From the NCBI RefSeq assembly GCF_001953885.1, contig NZ_MQUS01000008.1, positions 99,308 to 163,307 on the forward strand: a stretch of 64,000 nt of DNA, given 5' to 3'. Numbering within the stretch: the stretch's first letter is position 1; every line of letters starts with the position of its first letter. Under the pieces are notes generated by a model. It saw only the letters and a program-made list of their open reading frames with translations, was not told the origin of the DNA and made no database searches. Both the position numbers and the translations under genes were made by a program. This stretch comes from Streptomyces sp. IMTB 2501 (lineage in GTDB: Bacteria; Actinomycetota; Actinomycetes; Streptomycetales; Streptomycetaceae). Shown piece by piece: positions 35,327 to 44,107 of the stretch.

Positions 35327-35652
35327 GCCCCCAGGCCCGTCCGGCGAATCCTGTCGCGGACGCGAGGGCCGGCACGCCCATCCGCGACCTCAACCACCGG
35401 GCAGGCCCTGGCTCAGCGGCGTCTGCGAGCCAGCAGCGACGCGCTCACGCCAAGGCAGACCAGCACGGCAGTGGCCGCGAGCAGCACGGGCCCCCAGGCC
35501 CGCCCGGCGAATCCTGCCGCGGACGCGAGGCCCGGCACACCCATCCGCCACCTCAACCACCGGGCAGGCCCTGGCTCAGCGGCGTCTGCGGACCAGCAGC
35601 GACGCGCTCACGCCGAGGCAGACCAGCGCGGCGGTGGCCGCGAGCAGCACGT
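35327..35652. repeat. 163 bp tandem duplication of a surface-anchor segment
   Basis: Two adjacent copies, 35327-35489 and 35490-35652, are nearly identical and begin GCCCCCAGGCCCG. The right copy encodes, on the reverse strand, the C-terminal membrane helix and Arg tail of the LAxTG protein plus its stop. The left copy repeats the same helix (LLAATAVLVCLGVSASLLAR) after the stop as an untranslated relic. Confidence 0.9.
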
Positions 35653-36427
35653 GGGCGAGGCCGGGCCCGGTCCGGGCCAGCTCGCCGGGTCGCCGCCCCG
35701 CTCCCGGCCCGGCCTCGGCGACGGGCGGAGAGGACTCGGGTGTGGGGGTGGAGGTGGAGGTGGAGATACCGGGGGTGACCTGCGGACTCCCGGGCGCGCT
35801 GGGCGCCACGCTCCCGACGCCCCACGTACCGTCCGGCTCCGGCGTCGGGTCCGCCCCGTCCTCGCCGATCCCGAACCGGTACGGGTTGGACTCTCCGACC
35901 CAGTCCCCGTCGTCGCCCCGGCGCTGGACGACGGCGGCGTTGACGGTGACCCGCTCGGTGACGGCGTCGGCGGGCAGCGCGAGTCTGACCCTGACGCTGA
36001 CGGTCCCGCCGGGCGGCACCGCGAACCCGTCGAACCCGGCGGCGTCCAGCACGCCGATCAGCTCCTGCTCGTCGGTGCCCTCGAATTTCACCGGCCGGGC
36101 TCTGGAGCCGTCGAAGAAGTCCAGCTGGGGCTGGTCCGGGCGCAGCGCGCGTTTGTCGTCGACGAGCACGATCACCGGGTGGATGCCGGCGCAGGTCCGG
36201 CGGGTGCTGTTGGTGAGGTCGACGTACCAGGTGCCGTATCCGCCGCCCGGCTCGTAGGAGGCCGGTCCGCCGCGGATCCGGGCGGACAGCGGGAAGGCCC
36301 GTGGATCGGCGCCGACGCACGAGGGGGGCGCGCCGGCGCGGGCGGCGGCCGGCGACACGGGGACGAGGACGGTGACGGTGACGGCGGCTGCGGCAAGGCA
36401 GAGGGACAGGGACGAGCACAGTCGCAT
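35576..36427 (-). CDS. Secreted LAxTG sortase-substrate protein
   Basis: A 283-residue surface protein with a signal peptide (cleavage near AAARAG), a beta-sandwich-like domain (about 35-190), a Thr/Pro/Ser-rich stalk, and a sorting signal: LARTG, a hydrophobic helix, then RRRR. LAxTG is the target of class E sortases in Streptomyces, so it is probably wall-linked. The ATG at 36427 is used; a GTG two codons earlier is possible. The anchor-coding end lies in a 163 bp tandem duplication. No function was recognised. Confidence 0.75.
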   Translation of the reverse strand: MRLCSSLSLCLAAAAVTVTVLVPVSPAAARAGAPPSCVGADPRAFPLSARIRGGPASYEPGGGYGTWYVDLTNSTRRTCAGIHPVIVLVDDKRALRPDQPQLDFFDGSRARPVKFEGTDEQELIGVLDAAGFDGFAVPPGGTVSVRVRLALPADAVTERVTVNAAVVQRRGDDGDWVGESNPYRFGIGEDGADPTPEPDGTWGVGSVAPSAPGSPQVTPGISTSTSTPTPESSPPVAEAGPGAGRRPGELARTGPGLAHVLLAATAALVCLGVSASLLVRRRR

Positions 36428-36525
36428 GAACACATGACCATGCCGTATGTCTGGTGGTGCGCGGGGCTGCCACTCCGGATCCCCTCGGGAACTCCGCTCG
36501 ATCAGCGCAGTCCCCGGGGAGGGGG

Positions 36526-36714
36526 TCAGCCGGTGATGGTGACGTCCACCGTGACCACGCTGTCCGGATCGCAGGCGCAGACCAGATAGATCGTTCCGAC
36601 CAGGGTGCCCTTCGCCGTGGGCGTGAGGCCGACGGCGTCGATGGGGCTACGGGCCGTGGTGCCGTCGCCGGTCAGGACCCCTTCGGCACGGCCGCCCTCA
36701 GGGGTTCGCCGCAT
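36526..36714 (-). CDS. Small hypothetical protein (62 aa)
   Basis: A 62-residue frame with a strong GGAGG seven bases before the ATG at 36714 (a GTG at 36720 is too close to it). The C-terminal half, KGTLVGTIYLVCACDPDSVV, is hydrophobic and beta-like with a CAC motif. No signal peptide is seen. It is transcribed toward the LAxTG protein gene, 98 bp away. The good ribosome-binding site supports it; no family was recognised. Confidence 0.5.
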   Translation of the reverse strand: MRRTPEGGRAEGVLTGDGTTARSPIDAVGLTPTAKGTLVGTIYLVCACDPDSVVTVDVTITG

Positions 36715-36791
36715 ACGCACTCCTCCTCACCGCACCGACTCACCACACCGACCGGTGCGTTGCGTGAGACGACAGTGACCTCTTGATTCGC

Positions 36792-36845
36792 CTGGTGTGC
36801 CTGATGTGCTTGATGCGCTTGATGCGCTTGATGCGCTTGATTCCA
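36792..36845. repeat. 9 bp minisatellite, six units
   Basis: Six 9 bp units: CTGGTGTGC, CTGATGTGC, three identical TTGATGCGC, then TTGATTCCA. They lie in the 265 bp non-coding gap between the small protein and the ROK gene, which shows no other gene. Confidence 0.85.
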
Positions 36846-36979
36846 GTGTGAAGCGATCAGCCGACGGCACTGCAGTCCCCCAGGGGCGCGGGGAACTGCG
36901 CGACCAGCCGACCACGGGCCCGCGCCGGCGACGGCCCGCGGACCAACGGCGCTCGCCCCCGGCGGAAGCGAGGGCACCG

Positions 36980-38125
36980 TCACGCATCGCCCCGCCCGAA
37001 CACCGGAGCCAGCAGCAGCTGCGCGGCCCCCTCAGCCACCAGCCGCTCCCCCCGCGAAGAACTCCGTACCGGCACCGCCTCCGCACGCACCCCCTCCCGC
37101 CGGGCCCGCGCATCCAGCACGTCTCCGACCCCCCGCACAAACACCTCCGGCGCCCCCGCCACCGTCCGCCCCCCGAGCAGCACCACATCGATGTCCAGCA
37201 GCCCCACCAGATTCGCCGCCCCCACCCCCAGCACACGCGCCGCCTCCCCGGGCTCCCCCCGCCCCACGGCCGCGAGGCACAGCACCTCCACGCACCCCCG
37301 GTTCCCGCACTCGCACAACGGACCGTCCAGCTGGATCACCTGGTGCCCGAACTCCCCCGCCCCGGTCCGCGCCCCCCTGTGCACCCGCCCACCGATCACC
37401 AGACCGGCACCGAGCCCCGTACCGAGATGCAGATACGCGAAGGACCTGGATCCCGCCTCACCCCCCACCGACAGCCCGAGCGCCGCGGCGTTCGTGTCCT
37501 TGTCCACCGCCACCGGCACCCCCAACCGCTCCCCGAGCGCGTCCCGCAACGGAAACCCGTCCCATTCGGGAAACCCGGTGACCCGGTGCAACACGCCCCG
37601 CGCGTGATCGAGCGGCCCCGGAAGCGCCACCCCCACCCCGAGCAGCGTCCCGACCCCGGCGAGCCCCTCGTCCCCGAGGCCCAGGCCGTCCGCCACCAGC
37701 CCCTCCACCGCCCCGGCGACCACCCCGAGCACGGTCTCCGCCCCGGCCCCGAGATCCAGTTCCGCCCGCCGTTCCCCCACCACGGCCCCGTCCAGATCGA
37801 CCAGCACCGCCCGCAGCTCGTCCCGGTCCAGATGCACCCCCACCGCGTGCCCCGCCTCCGGCACCAGCCGGAGCACGGTCCGCGGTTTGCCCCCCGTCGA
37901 CGCGCGCCGCCCGGCCTCCGCCGCGAACCCCTCCTCCCGCAGCCGCGCGGTGATCTTGCTGACGGCCTGCGGGGTCAGCCCGGTCCGCTCGGCAAGCTCA
38001 AGCCGGCTGATGCCCTCCGCCCCGGCGTCCCGCAGCAGCCCCAGCACCAGCGCGGTGTTGTGACTGCGCACCACACCGAGGTTCGCCCCCACCGGCCCAC
38101 CACTGCCCGCCCTCGTCCTGTTCAC
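36980..38125 (-). CDS. ROK-family transcriptional regulator
   Basis: A 381-residue NagC/Mlc-like repressor with an N-terminal winged helix (GISRLELAERTGLTPQAVSKI, about residues 38-58) and a ROK sugar-kinase-like domain. The zinc motif CECGNRGCVE and GTGLGAGLVIGG are visible. ROK repressors respond to sugars or sugar phosphates. It begins at a GTG and is divergent from the Gfo/Idh/MocA gene, with a large palindrome between the two starts. Confidence 0.85.
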   Translation of the reverse strand: MNRTRAGSGGPVGANLGVVRSHNTALVLGLLRDAGAEGISRLELAERTGLTPQAVSKITARLREEGFAAEAGRRASTGGKPRTVLRLVPEAGHAVGVHLDRDELRAVLVDLDGAVVGERRAELDLGAGAETVLGVVAGAVEGLVADGLGLGDEGLAGVGTLLGVGVALPGPLDHARGVLHRVTGFPEWDGFPLRDALGERLGVPVAVDKDTNAAALGLSVGGEAGSRSFAYLHLGTGLGAGLVIGGRVHRGARTGAGEFGHQVIQLDGPLCECGNRGCVEVLCLAAVGRGEPGEAARVLGVGAANLVGLLDIDVVLLGGRTVAGAPEVFVRGVGDVLDARARREGVRAEAVPVRSSSRGERLVAEGAAQLLLAPVFGRGDA

Positions 38126-38149
38126 ACACCCATTCTCCCCACCACTTGC

Positions 38150-38174
38150 ACTTTGGCAACAGCGTTGCGAAAGT
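38150..38174. promoter_or_regulatory. Candidate ROK operator
   Basis: ACTTTGGCAAC (38150-38160), 3 bp, then GTTGCGAAAGT (38164-38174): an 11-3-11 inverted repeat with one mismatch pair. It lies 8 bp before the oxidoreductase start and 25 bp from the ROK start, so one protein could control both promoters. Confidence 0.6.
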
Positions 38175-38181
38175 AGGATCC

Positions 38182-39255
38182 ATGACTGCTAGCCCCCTCC
38201 GCGTCGGCCTGATCGGCTACGGCCTCGCCGGCTCCGTGTTCCATGCCCCGCTGATCGCCGCCACCGAGGGCCTCGCCCTGGACACCGTGGTCACCTCGAA
38301 CCCCGAGCGGCAGAAGCAGGCCCAGTCCGAGTTCCCGGGCGTCCGCACGGCGGCCACCCCCGAGGAGTTGTTCGACCGTGCCGACCAGCTGGACCTGGTC
38401 GTCATCGCCTCGCCGAACAGGACGCACGTCCCGCTCGCCACGGCCGCCCTCAAGGCGGGCCTGCCGGTCGTCGTCGACAAGCCGGTCTCCGGCACCGCGG
38501 CCGAGGCCCGGGACCTCGCCGCCCTCGCCGAGGAGCGCGGCCTGCTCCTGTCCGTCTTCCAGAACCGCCGCTGGGACAACGACTTCCTGACGCTGCGCCG
38601 GCTGATCTCCCAGGGTGACCTGGGCGACGTATGGCGCTTCGAGTCCCGCTTCGAGCGGTGGCGCCCCCAGCCCAAGGGTGGCTGGCGCGAGTCCGGCGAC
38701 CCGGCAGAGATCGGAGGTCTGCTCTACGACCTCGGCAGCCATGTCGTGGACCAGGCCCTGGTCCTCTTCGGCCCGGTCACCGAGGTGTACGCCGAGTCGG
38801 TCGTCCGCCGCCCCGGCGCCGAGACCGACGACGACACCTTCATCGCCCTCACCCACGCGGCCGGCGTCCGCTCCCACCTCTACGTCTCCGCGACGGCCGC
38901 CCAGCTCGGCCCCCGCTTCCGGGTCCTCGGCTCGCGCGCGGGCTACGTCAAGTACGGCCTGGACCCGCAGGAAGCGGCCCTGCGCGAGGGCGACCGCCCC
39001 GGCACCACCGCCGGCTGGGGCACGGAGGACGCGTCCTTGTGGGGCCGTATCGGCTCCGGGGAGTCCCCGCTCACCGGTGGCGGGACCGCCGTACCGACCC
39101 TGCCCGGCGACTACCCCGCCTACTACGCGTCCGTCGCCCGCGTCCTGACCGGCGCCGGCCCCAACCCGGTGACCGCCCTGGAGGCGGCGGCCGCCCTCGA
39201 CGTACTGGAAGCGGCCCGCCGGTCCGCCCGGGACAAGGTGACGGTGACCCTCTGA
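38182..39255 (+). CDS. Gfo/Idh/MocA family oxidoreductase
   Basis: A 357-residue NAD(P)-dependent dehydrogenase with Rossmann GLIGYGLAGSVFHAPL at the N-terminus, the substrate-site EKP-like VDKPVSG, and LYDLGSHVVDQAL. It probably oxidises a sugar or inositol-like polyol. It is the first gene of an operon controlled by the divergent ROK regulator; the ATG follows AGGATCC. The next gene starts on its stop (TGATG). Confidence 0.88.
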   Translation: MTASPLRVGLIGYGLAGSVFHAPLIAATEGLALDTVVTSNPERQKQAQSEFPGVRTAATPEELFDRADQLDLVVIASPNRTHVPLATAALKAGLPVVVDKPVSGTAAEARDLAALAEERGLLLSVFQNRRWDNDFLTLRRLISQGDLGDVWRFESRFERWRPQPKGGWRESGDPAEIGGLLYDLGSHVVDQALVLFGPVTEVYAESVVRRPGAETDDDTFIALTHAAGVRSHLYVSATAAQLGPRFRVLGSRAGYVKYGLDPQEAALREGDRPGTTAGWGTEDASLWGRIGSGESPLTGGGTAVPTLPGDYPAYYASVARVLTGAGPNPVTALEAAAALDVLEAARRSARDKVTVTL

Positions 39256-39761
39256 TGCACCACCCGCAGATCACCCCCAGGTCCACTCCCGAGCTCACCC
39301 CCTCCGTCGAGGAACTGGAGGCACAGGAACGCCGCCTGGTCTTCCGGCAGTTCACGTACGACGACGCCTGGGCCCTCGGCTCGCTCCTGGTCGAGCTGGC
39401 CCGGGAGCGCCAGGCGCCGGTCGCCATCGACATCCACCGCTCCGGCCAGCAGCTCTTCCACGCGGCCCTGCCGGGCTCCACCCCGGACAACGACGCCTGG
39501 ATCGCCCGCAAGCGCCGGGTGGTGGAGCGCTACGGCGCCTCGTCCTACCTGGTCGGCGCCCGCTTCCGCGCCAAGGGCAGCACGTTCGAGGACTCCTCCC
39601 GCCTGGACCCCGACACCTACGCGGCCCACGGCGGCTCGTTCCCGATCCACGTCGAGAACGCGGGCGTCATCGGCGCGGTCACCGTCTCCGGCCTACCCCA
39701 GCTGCAGGACCACAGGTTCGTCGTAGCGGCGCTGGAACAGTTCCTGGAGAACGAGAACTGA
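39255..39761 (+). CDS. Heme-degrading/UPF0303 family protein
   Basis: A 168-residue protein of the UPF0303/GlcG-like (DUF336, heme-degrading domain) group, with LVFRQFTYDDAWALGSLL and a C-terminal VIGAVTVSGLPQLQDH. Members are small homo-oligomers often encoded beside sugar dehydrogenases; heme degradation is known only for some. It overlaps the oxidoreductase stop by one base, so it is probably co-translated. Confidence 0.75.
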   Translation: MHHPQITPRSTPELTPSVEELEAQERRLVFRQFTYDDAWALGSLLVELARERQAPVAIDIHRSGQQLFHAALPGSTPDNDAWIARKRRVVERYGASSYLVGARFRAKGSTFEDSSRLDPDTYAAHGGSFPIHVENAGVIGAVTVSGLPQLQDHRFVVAALEQFLENEN

Positions 39762-39850
39762 CTGACCGGGGATTACCCGAGGGCACCCTCCGGTTGGCAC
39801 TGATGTCACATCCGTCACGGCACCACCACCGACCGGAGGAAACCAGACCC

Positions 39851-40729
39851 ATGAGCGACACCCCGAACCCTCTCAAGGAGTCCATCGGCCGGTACGGCAT
39901 CTGGAACCACGGCCTGCGCGACGAGGATCCGTCCCGCCGTGCCGAGATCGGCGACGCGGCGGCCGAGCTGGAGCAGCTCGGCTACGGCGCCGTCTGGCTG
40001 GGCGGCAGCAGCGCCGCCCGGCACGCCGTCCCCCTGCTGGAGACCACGTCGACGCTCACCGTCGGCACCAGCATCCAGAGCATCTGGCAGTACGAGGCCG
40101 CAGCGAGCGCCGCCGCCTTCGCCGAGGTCGAGGCGGCCCACCCCGGCCGCTTCGTGCTTGGCCTCGGGATCAGCCACGCCAAGCTGCACGACCAGTACCG
40201 CCGCCCGTACTCGGCCCTGGTGTCCTATCTCGACGCCCTGGACGAGGCCGGGGTGCCCGCGAACCGCCGGGTGCTGGCCGCCCTCGGCCCGAAGACCCTC
40301 GGTCTCGCGGGCACCCGCGCGGCCGGCGCGATCCCGTATCTGGTCACCCCCGAGCACACGGCTCAGGCCCGCGAGATCCTCGGCGAGACCGCGCTGCTGG
40401 CCCCGGAGTTCAAGGTCGTCCTGGAGACCGACGCGGCCAACGCCCGCGCCGCCGCCCGTGACGTCCTCGCCCTCTACCTCGTCCTCCCCAACTACACCAA
40501 TACCTGGCTCCGGCTCGGCTTCACCGAGGACGACTTCAAGGACGGCGGCAGCGACCGTCTGGTCGACACCTTCTTCGCCTGGGGCGACGAGACGAGGATC
40601 CGCTCCCGCATCGACGCCTTCCACAAGGCCGGCGCCGACCATGTGGCCCTCCAGGTCATCGACGCGGGCTCCCGGGAGGGCCTGCCGCGAGAGGCATGGA
40701 GGAGGCTCGCTGCCCTTTTGGAGGCGTAG
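39851..40729 (+). CDS. LLM-class F420-dependent oxidoreductase
   Basis: A 292-residue TIM-barrel luciferase-like protein resembling the TIGR03620-type F420-dependent group (GTSIQSIWQYEAAASAAAF, RFVLGLGISHAKL). It should use coenzyme F420 to reduce or oxidise an unknown substrate. A GGAGG lies about 15 bp upstream of the ATG at 39851. It follows the ROK-controlled pair by 89 bp and may have its own promoter. Confidence 0.8.
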   Translation: MSDTPNPLKESIGRYGIWNHGLRDEDPSRRAEIGDAAAELEQLGYGAVWLGGSSAARHAVPLLETTSTLTVGTSIQSIWQYEAAASAAAFAEVEAAHPGRFVLGLGISHAKLHDQYRRPYSALVSYLDALDEAGVPANRRVLAALGPKTLGLAGTRAAGAIPYLVTPEHTAQAREILGETALLAPEFKVVLETDAANARAAARDVLALYLVLPNYTNTWLRLGFTEDDFKDGGSDRLVDTFFAWGDETRIRSRIDAFHKAGADHVALQVIDAGSREGLPREAWRRLAALLEA

Positions 40730-40846
40730 CCGACAAGGGGCACGGGGAACTGCGCGACCAGCCACGAAACACCCGCAGTCGGCGACGAAACCGCGGTTCC
40801 CCGGCGCTCCTCAGCGCCGGGTAACCGGCGCTCCCCAGCGGAGCGT

Positions 40847-41704
40847 CTACGCGTCCTTGAGCTCCTGCCGCTGTCGGCCGAGCCCGGCAATCTCCAGCTC
40901 GACAACATCCCCGGCCCTCAAGTACGGCTTGGGCTCGGGCTGCCCCATGGCCACGCCCGCCGGCGTCCCCGTGTTGATGACGTCCCCGGGATGGAGCGTC
41001 ATGAACTGGCTGACATACCGCACGACTTCCGCCACGGGAAAGATCTGCTCGGCCGTCGTACCGTCCTGCTTCAGCTCCCCGTTGACCCACAGCCTCAGCG
41101 ACAGCCGCTGCGGATCCGGGACCTCGTCCGCCGTCACCAGCCACGGCCCCAGCGGATTGAACGTCTCGCAGTTCTTTCCCTTGTCCCAGGTCCCGCCCCG
41201 CTCGATCTGGAACTCCCGCTCGGACACGTCGTGCGCCACCGCGTACCCCGCGACATGCGCGAGCGCCTCCTCGGCCGACTCCACATAGCGGGCCGTACGC
41301 CCGATGACGACGGCCAGCTCCACCTCCCAGTCGGTCTTCACCGACCCGCGCGGGACGAGCACGGTGTCGTTCGGCCCGACCACCGTGTCCGATGCCTTGA
41401 AGAAGACGACCGGCTCGGCGGGCGGCTCGGCGCCGGTCTCGCGGGCGTGGTCGTGGTAGTTGAGCCCGATGCACACGACCTTGCCGATCCGGCCGAGCGG
41501 CGGCCCGATCCGCAGCCCCGTCGCGTCCAGCGCGGGCAGCTCGCCGGCCTCGGCCGCCGCCCGTACCCGGCCGAGTGCGGCCTCGTCGGCGAGGAGGGCG
41601 CCGTCGATGTCGTTCACGATCCCCGACAGATCCCTGAGCGTTCCCCCTGCGTCCAGCAGCGCGGGCCGCTCCGCCCCCGCCGTACCGACTCGCAGCAGCT
41701 TCAT
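40847..41704 (-). CDS. Fumarylacetoacetate hydrolase-family protein
   Basis: A 285-residue FAH-fold enzyme with VVCIGLNYHDHARE, the metal-binding Glu pair in KTDWEVELAVVIG and the C-terminal VINTGTPAGVAMG. These enzymes hydrolyse or decarboxylate acylpyruvates and related 2-keto acids in aromatic or sugar-acid breakdown. GGGAGA sits 7 bp before the ATG at 41704. It is divergent in direction from the preceding LLM gene; its neighbours do not reveal the substrate. Confidence 0.85.
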   Translation of the reverse strand: MKLLRVGTAGAERPALLDAGGTLRDLSGIVNDIDGALLADEAALGRVRAAAEAGELPALDATGLRIGPPLGRIGKVVCIGLNYHDHARETGAEPPAEPVVFFKASDTVVGPNDTVLVPRGSVKTDWEVELAVVIGRTARYVESAEEALAHVAGYAVAHDVSEREFQIERGGTWDKGKNCETFNPLGPWLVTADEVPDPQRLSLRLWVNGELKQDGTTAEQIFPVAEVVRYVSQFMTLHPGDVINTGTPAGVAMGQPEPKPYLRAGDVVELEIAGLGRQRQELKDA

Positions 41705-41830
41705 GGTCACATCTCCCTCGGTCGCGGGCGCCCGGCCGATGGGTGCAGCCATCGGAGGACTGGCCGATCCTCCAATCCCGTAGTCCACTCCGCAAGACCC
41801 TGTTCACGTACTGGACCGTAACCAGCCCGC

Positions 41831-42556
41831 TCACTGATAAAGGGCCGCCCGCTCCACGGCACTCCAGGTCGTGCTGGTGACGACGTACAACGCGGCGGCG
41901 AGCGGTACGACCGCCACGGTGACGAGCGTGAAGAAGGACAGCAGCGGCATGACTTTGTTGACCGCGCCGAGCCCCGGCGCCTGCTCGCCGTCCCCGGCCC
42001 CCACGGCGACCGGATTGTTCGCCATCATCCGCTTGGTACGCCGGTAGTTGAAGGCGGCGACGGCCGCGACGAGGACGAAGAGCCCCAGGTACACCAGCCC
42101 GGCCGGGCCGAACGGCCCGCCGGCGCCGAGCGCGTCGGCCCACTTGCCGCCGAGCGGCGCCGAGAGCAGCCGGTGGGAGAGCAGGCCATTGGCCTCGCCG
42201 CCGATCGTGGAGCTGGAGAAGAGGTGGTAGAGCAGGAAGAAGGCGGGCAGCTGGAGCAGTCCGGGCAGGAGGCCGGAGAGCGGTGAGACCTTTTCCTCGG
42301 CGTGCAGTTCCATGACCGCCTTCTGCAGCCGCTGCGGGTCCTTGGCGTGCTTCTTGCGCAGTTCTGCGATCTTCGGCTGGAGTGCGGCGCGGGCACGCTG
42401 GCCGCGGGCGGCGGCGCGGGACAGCGGGTGGACGAGGAGTCGTACGAGCGCGGTGAACAGGATGATCGCGGCGGCGGCCGCGGAGGCGTGGAAGAGCGGC
42501 TGGAGCAGGTCGGCGAGATGCTCGACCAGGCGGGCGAAGAGGGAGAAGACGGACAT
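41831..42556 (-). CDS. YidC/Oxa1-type membrane insertase
   Basis: A 241-residue integral membrane protein with the YidC core: a first helix, a cytoplasmic loop (SRAAARGQRARAALQPKI), then SGLLPGLLQLPAFFLLYHLF and three further helices. It should insert small membrane proteins. It is shorter and more divergent than the main YidC encoded near oriC, so it is likely an extra copy. It follows the small membrane protein gene by 106 bp in the same direction. Confidence 0.8.
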   Translation of the reverse strand: MSVFSLFARLVEHLADLLQPLFHASAAAAAIILFTALVRLLVHPLSRAAARGQRARAALQPKIAELRKKHAKDPQRLQKAVMELHAEEKVSPLSGLLPGLLQLPAFFLLYHLFSSSTIGGEANGLLSHRLLSAPLGGKWADALGAGGPFGPAGLVYLGLFVLVAAVAAFNYRRTKRMMANNPVAVGAGDGEQAPGLGAVNKVMPLLSFFTLVTVAVVPLAAALYVVTSTTWSAVERAALYQ

Positions 42557-42662
42557 GGGTGAGCCCTCCGGGGGTCTCGTCGTGCCGGAAGCGTGCTGGA
42601 AGTGAGCAGAACGGCAGGACGACCCGCGCGGGGTCACGCATACGGAAGAAGTGAGACGTGCC

Positions 42663-42974
42663 CTACGCGGCGGTCGCCGGAAGGGCGAGGCCGGGTGCCC
42701 TGGGCCGGCGCCGGCCGGGGGCGTCGGGGTCGCGCTGGGGCAGGAAGGCCGTACGCCGGGCCCGGTCGCGGATCGCCGTGCGCACCCGGGTGGGCGGGAC
42801 GGCGGGTGCGCTGCGGGCGGCGAGGAGGGAGCAGAGGGTGAGCGCGGAACCGGCGGCGGCGGTCGCGGCCAGCGCCACGGTCGCGGTCAGGCTGCCGGTG
42901 TCGAGCAGCAGGACCGGCAGCAGAAGAAGGAGCAGCGGGGCGAGCACACGCGACCGCGTGAGACTGCGGACCAC
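42663..42974 (-). CDS. Small membrane protein (DUF6412-like)
   Basis: A 103-residue protein with two close hydrophobic segments (VLAPLLLLLLPVLLLD, and ATVALAATAAAG) and a basic, proline-rich tail. It resembles the DUF6412 family that accompanies YidC-like genes in Streptomyces. GAGGGGAG precedes the GTG at 42974. Its place just upstream of the insertase suggests a functional link; the role is unknown. Confidence 0.6.
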   Translation of the reverse strand: MVRSLTRSRVLAPLLLLLLPVLLLDTGSLTATVALAATAAAGSALTLCSLLAARSAPAVPPTRVRTAIRDRARRTAFLPQRDPDAPGRRRPRAPGLALPATAA

Positions 42975-43159
42975 TCGGCTCCCCTCCCCACGGTCACGAA
43001 CCACCGGTGCTTCCCTGCCCTTTATACCTGACCGGCGCCAACACCGAGCAAGCGGCCGGTGATGACCAAAACCCACACACTCCGCCGCGCCTCTGACGGA
43101 CAATGTGCGGGGCCGGCCGGCCCCGACGATCCCGCCCGCCGCATTCGAAAGGCCCCCGC

Positions 43160-44005
43160 GTGCCGCGCACTCCCACCTGCGTCCTGAGCGACGCGTCTCC
43201 CGCACGCCTCGGCGACGGTCACGCGGTGGACCGGTTCGTGGAGATCGGCTCGTTCACCAAGGTGCTCACCGGTACGGCGCTCATGCGCATGGCCGCCGCG
43301 GGCCTGCTCGACCTCGACGATCCCGTCGAGCGCCGGCTCCCGGCCACCCCCGGCACCGGCATCACGCTGCGCAATCTGGCCACCCACACCTCCGGACTGC
43401 CCCGCCTCCCGCCCGGCATCGGACTCCTCGAACTCCGCGATCCCTACGCCGCGTTCGACGCCGACGCCCTGCGCCGGCTGCTCGGCCGGCTGGACCAGGT
43501 CGCGGTCCGGCCGCCGGGACAGCAGGAGGAGTACTCCAACCTCGGGTACGCCGTGCTGGGCGCGGCGCTGGTCTCGGCGGCCGGTGCGTCGTACGAGGAA
43601 CTGCTCACCGAGCACGTGCTGCGGCCGCTGGACGTGCACGAGGTGAGCGTGCGGCCGGACCCGGACCGGCGGCTGCTCGCCCCGGGGCTGTTCGGCAGGG
43701 CCCGCCGCCCCTGGACCATGGACGGGGCGATCCTTCCGGCGGGCGGCCTGTGGGCCACGCCGCGTGCGGTCGCCGATGTGCTCGTCCGGCTGGCGATCGA
43801 GCGCCGGCTGGGTGATCCCGCCCTCTCGTGGCAGCGGTCCGGCCCCCTGCTCTGGCACAACGGCGCCACCCGGCACGCCTCGGTCTTCGCCGGGGCGATG
43901 GAGAACGGCCGCTGGGTGGTCGTCCACCGCCTGGGCGGCGACTCGGACGAGACCGACCGCACCGGTGTCGCCCTGGTCAGGGGGAGCGGCCCGGCCCCCT
44001 CCTGA
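43160..44005 (+). CDS. Serine hydrolase, class C beta-lactamase-like
   Basis: A 281-residue penicillin-binding-protein-fold hydrolase with the SxxK motif SFTK, the YxN motif as YSN (EEYSNLGYAV) and HNG in place of KTG. It lacks a signal peptide and is shorter at the N-terminus than typical family members: only about 30 residues precede SFTK. It is therefore probably a cytosolic esterase or peptidase rather than a resistance enzyme. The GTG start at 43160 has a weak AAAGG upstream. Confidence 0.75.
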   Translation: MPRTPTCVLSDASPARLGDGHAVDRFVEIGSFTKVLTGTALMRMAAAGLLDLDDPVERRLPATPGTGITLRNLATHTSGLPRLPPGIGLLELRDPYAAFDADALRRLLGRLDQVAVRPPGQQEEYSNLGYAVLGAALVSAAGASYEELLTEHVLRPLDVHEVSVRPDPDRRLLAPGLFGRARRPWTMDGAILPAGGLWATPRAVADVLVRLAIERRLGDPALSWQRSGPLLWHNGATRHASVFAGAMENGRWVVVHRLGGDSDETDRTGVALVRGSGPAPS

Positions 44006-44107
44006 GCGACGGCGCACCCCTCAGAGCCTGTACGCGGCTGGGGGTGCCCCCTCTGGGGGAGTGCGTGCCAGGCGTCGCGCGCCCGGCCCGGGAGGTGACT
44101 CCGGCTC

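Noticed and set aside
36792..36845. Possible CRISPR-like repeats
   Set aside because: The units are 9 bp, contiguous and without spacers: a minisatellite, not a CRISPR array.
43160..44005. Antibiotic-resistance beta-lactamase
   Set aside because: It lacks a signal peptide and has HNG rather than KTG, so it is better called a general serine hydrolase.
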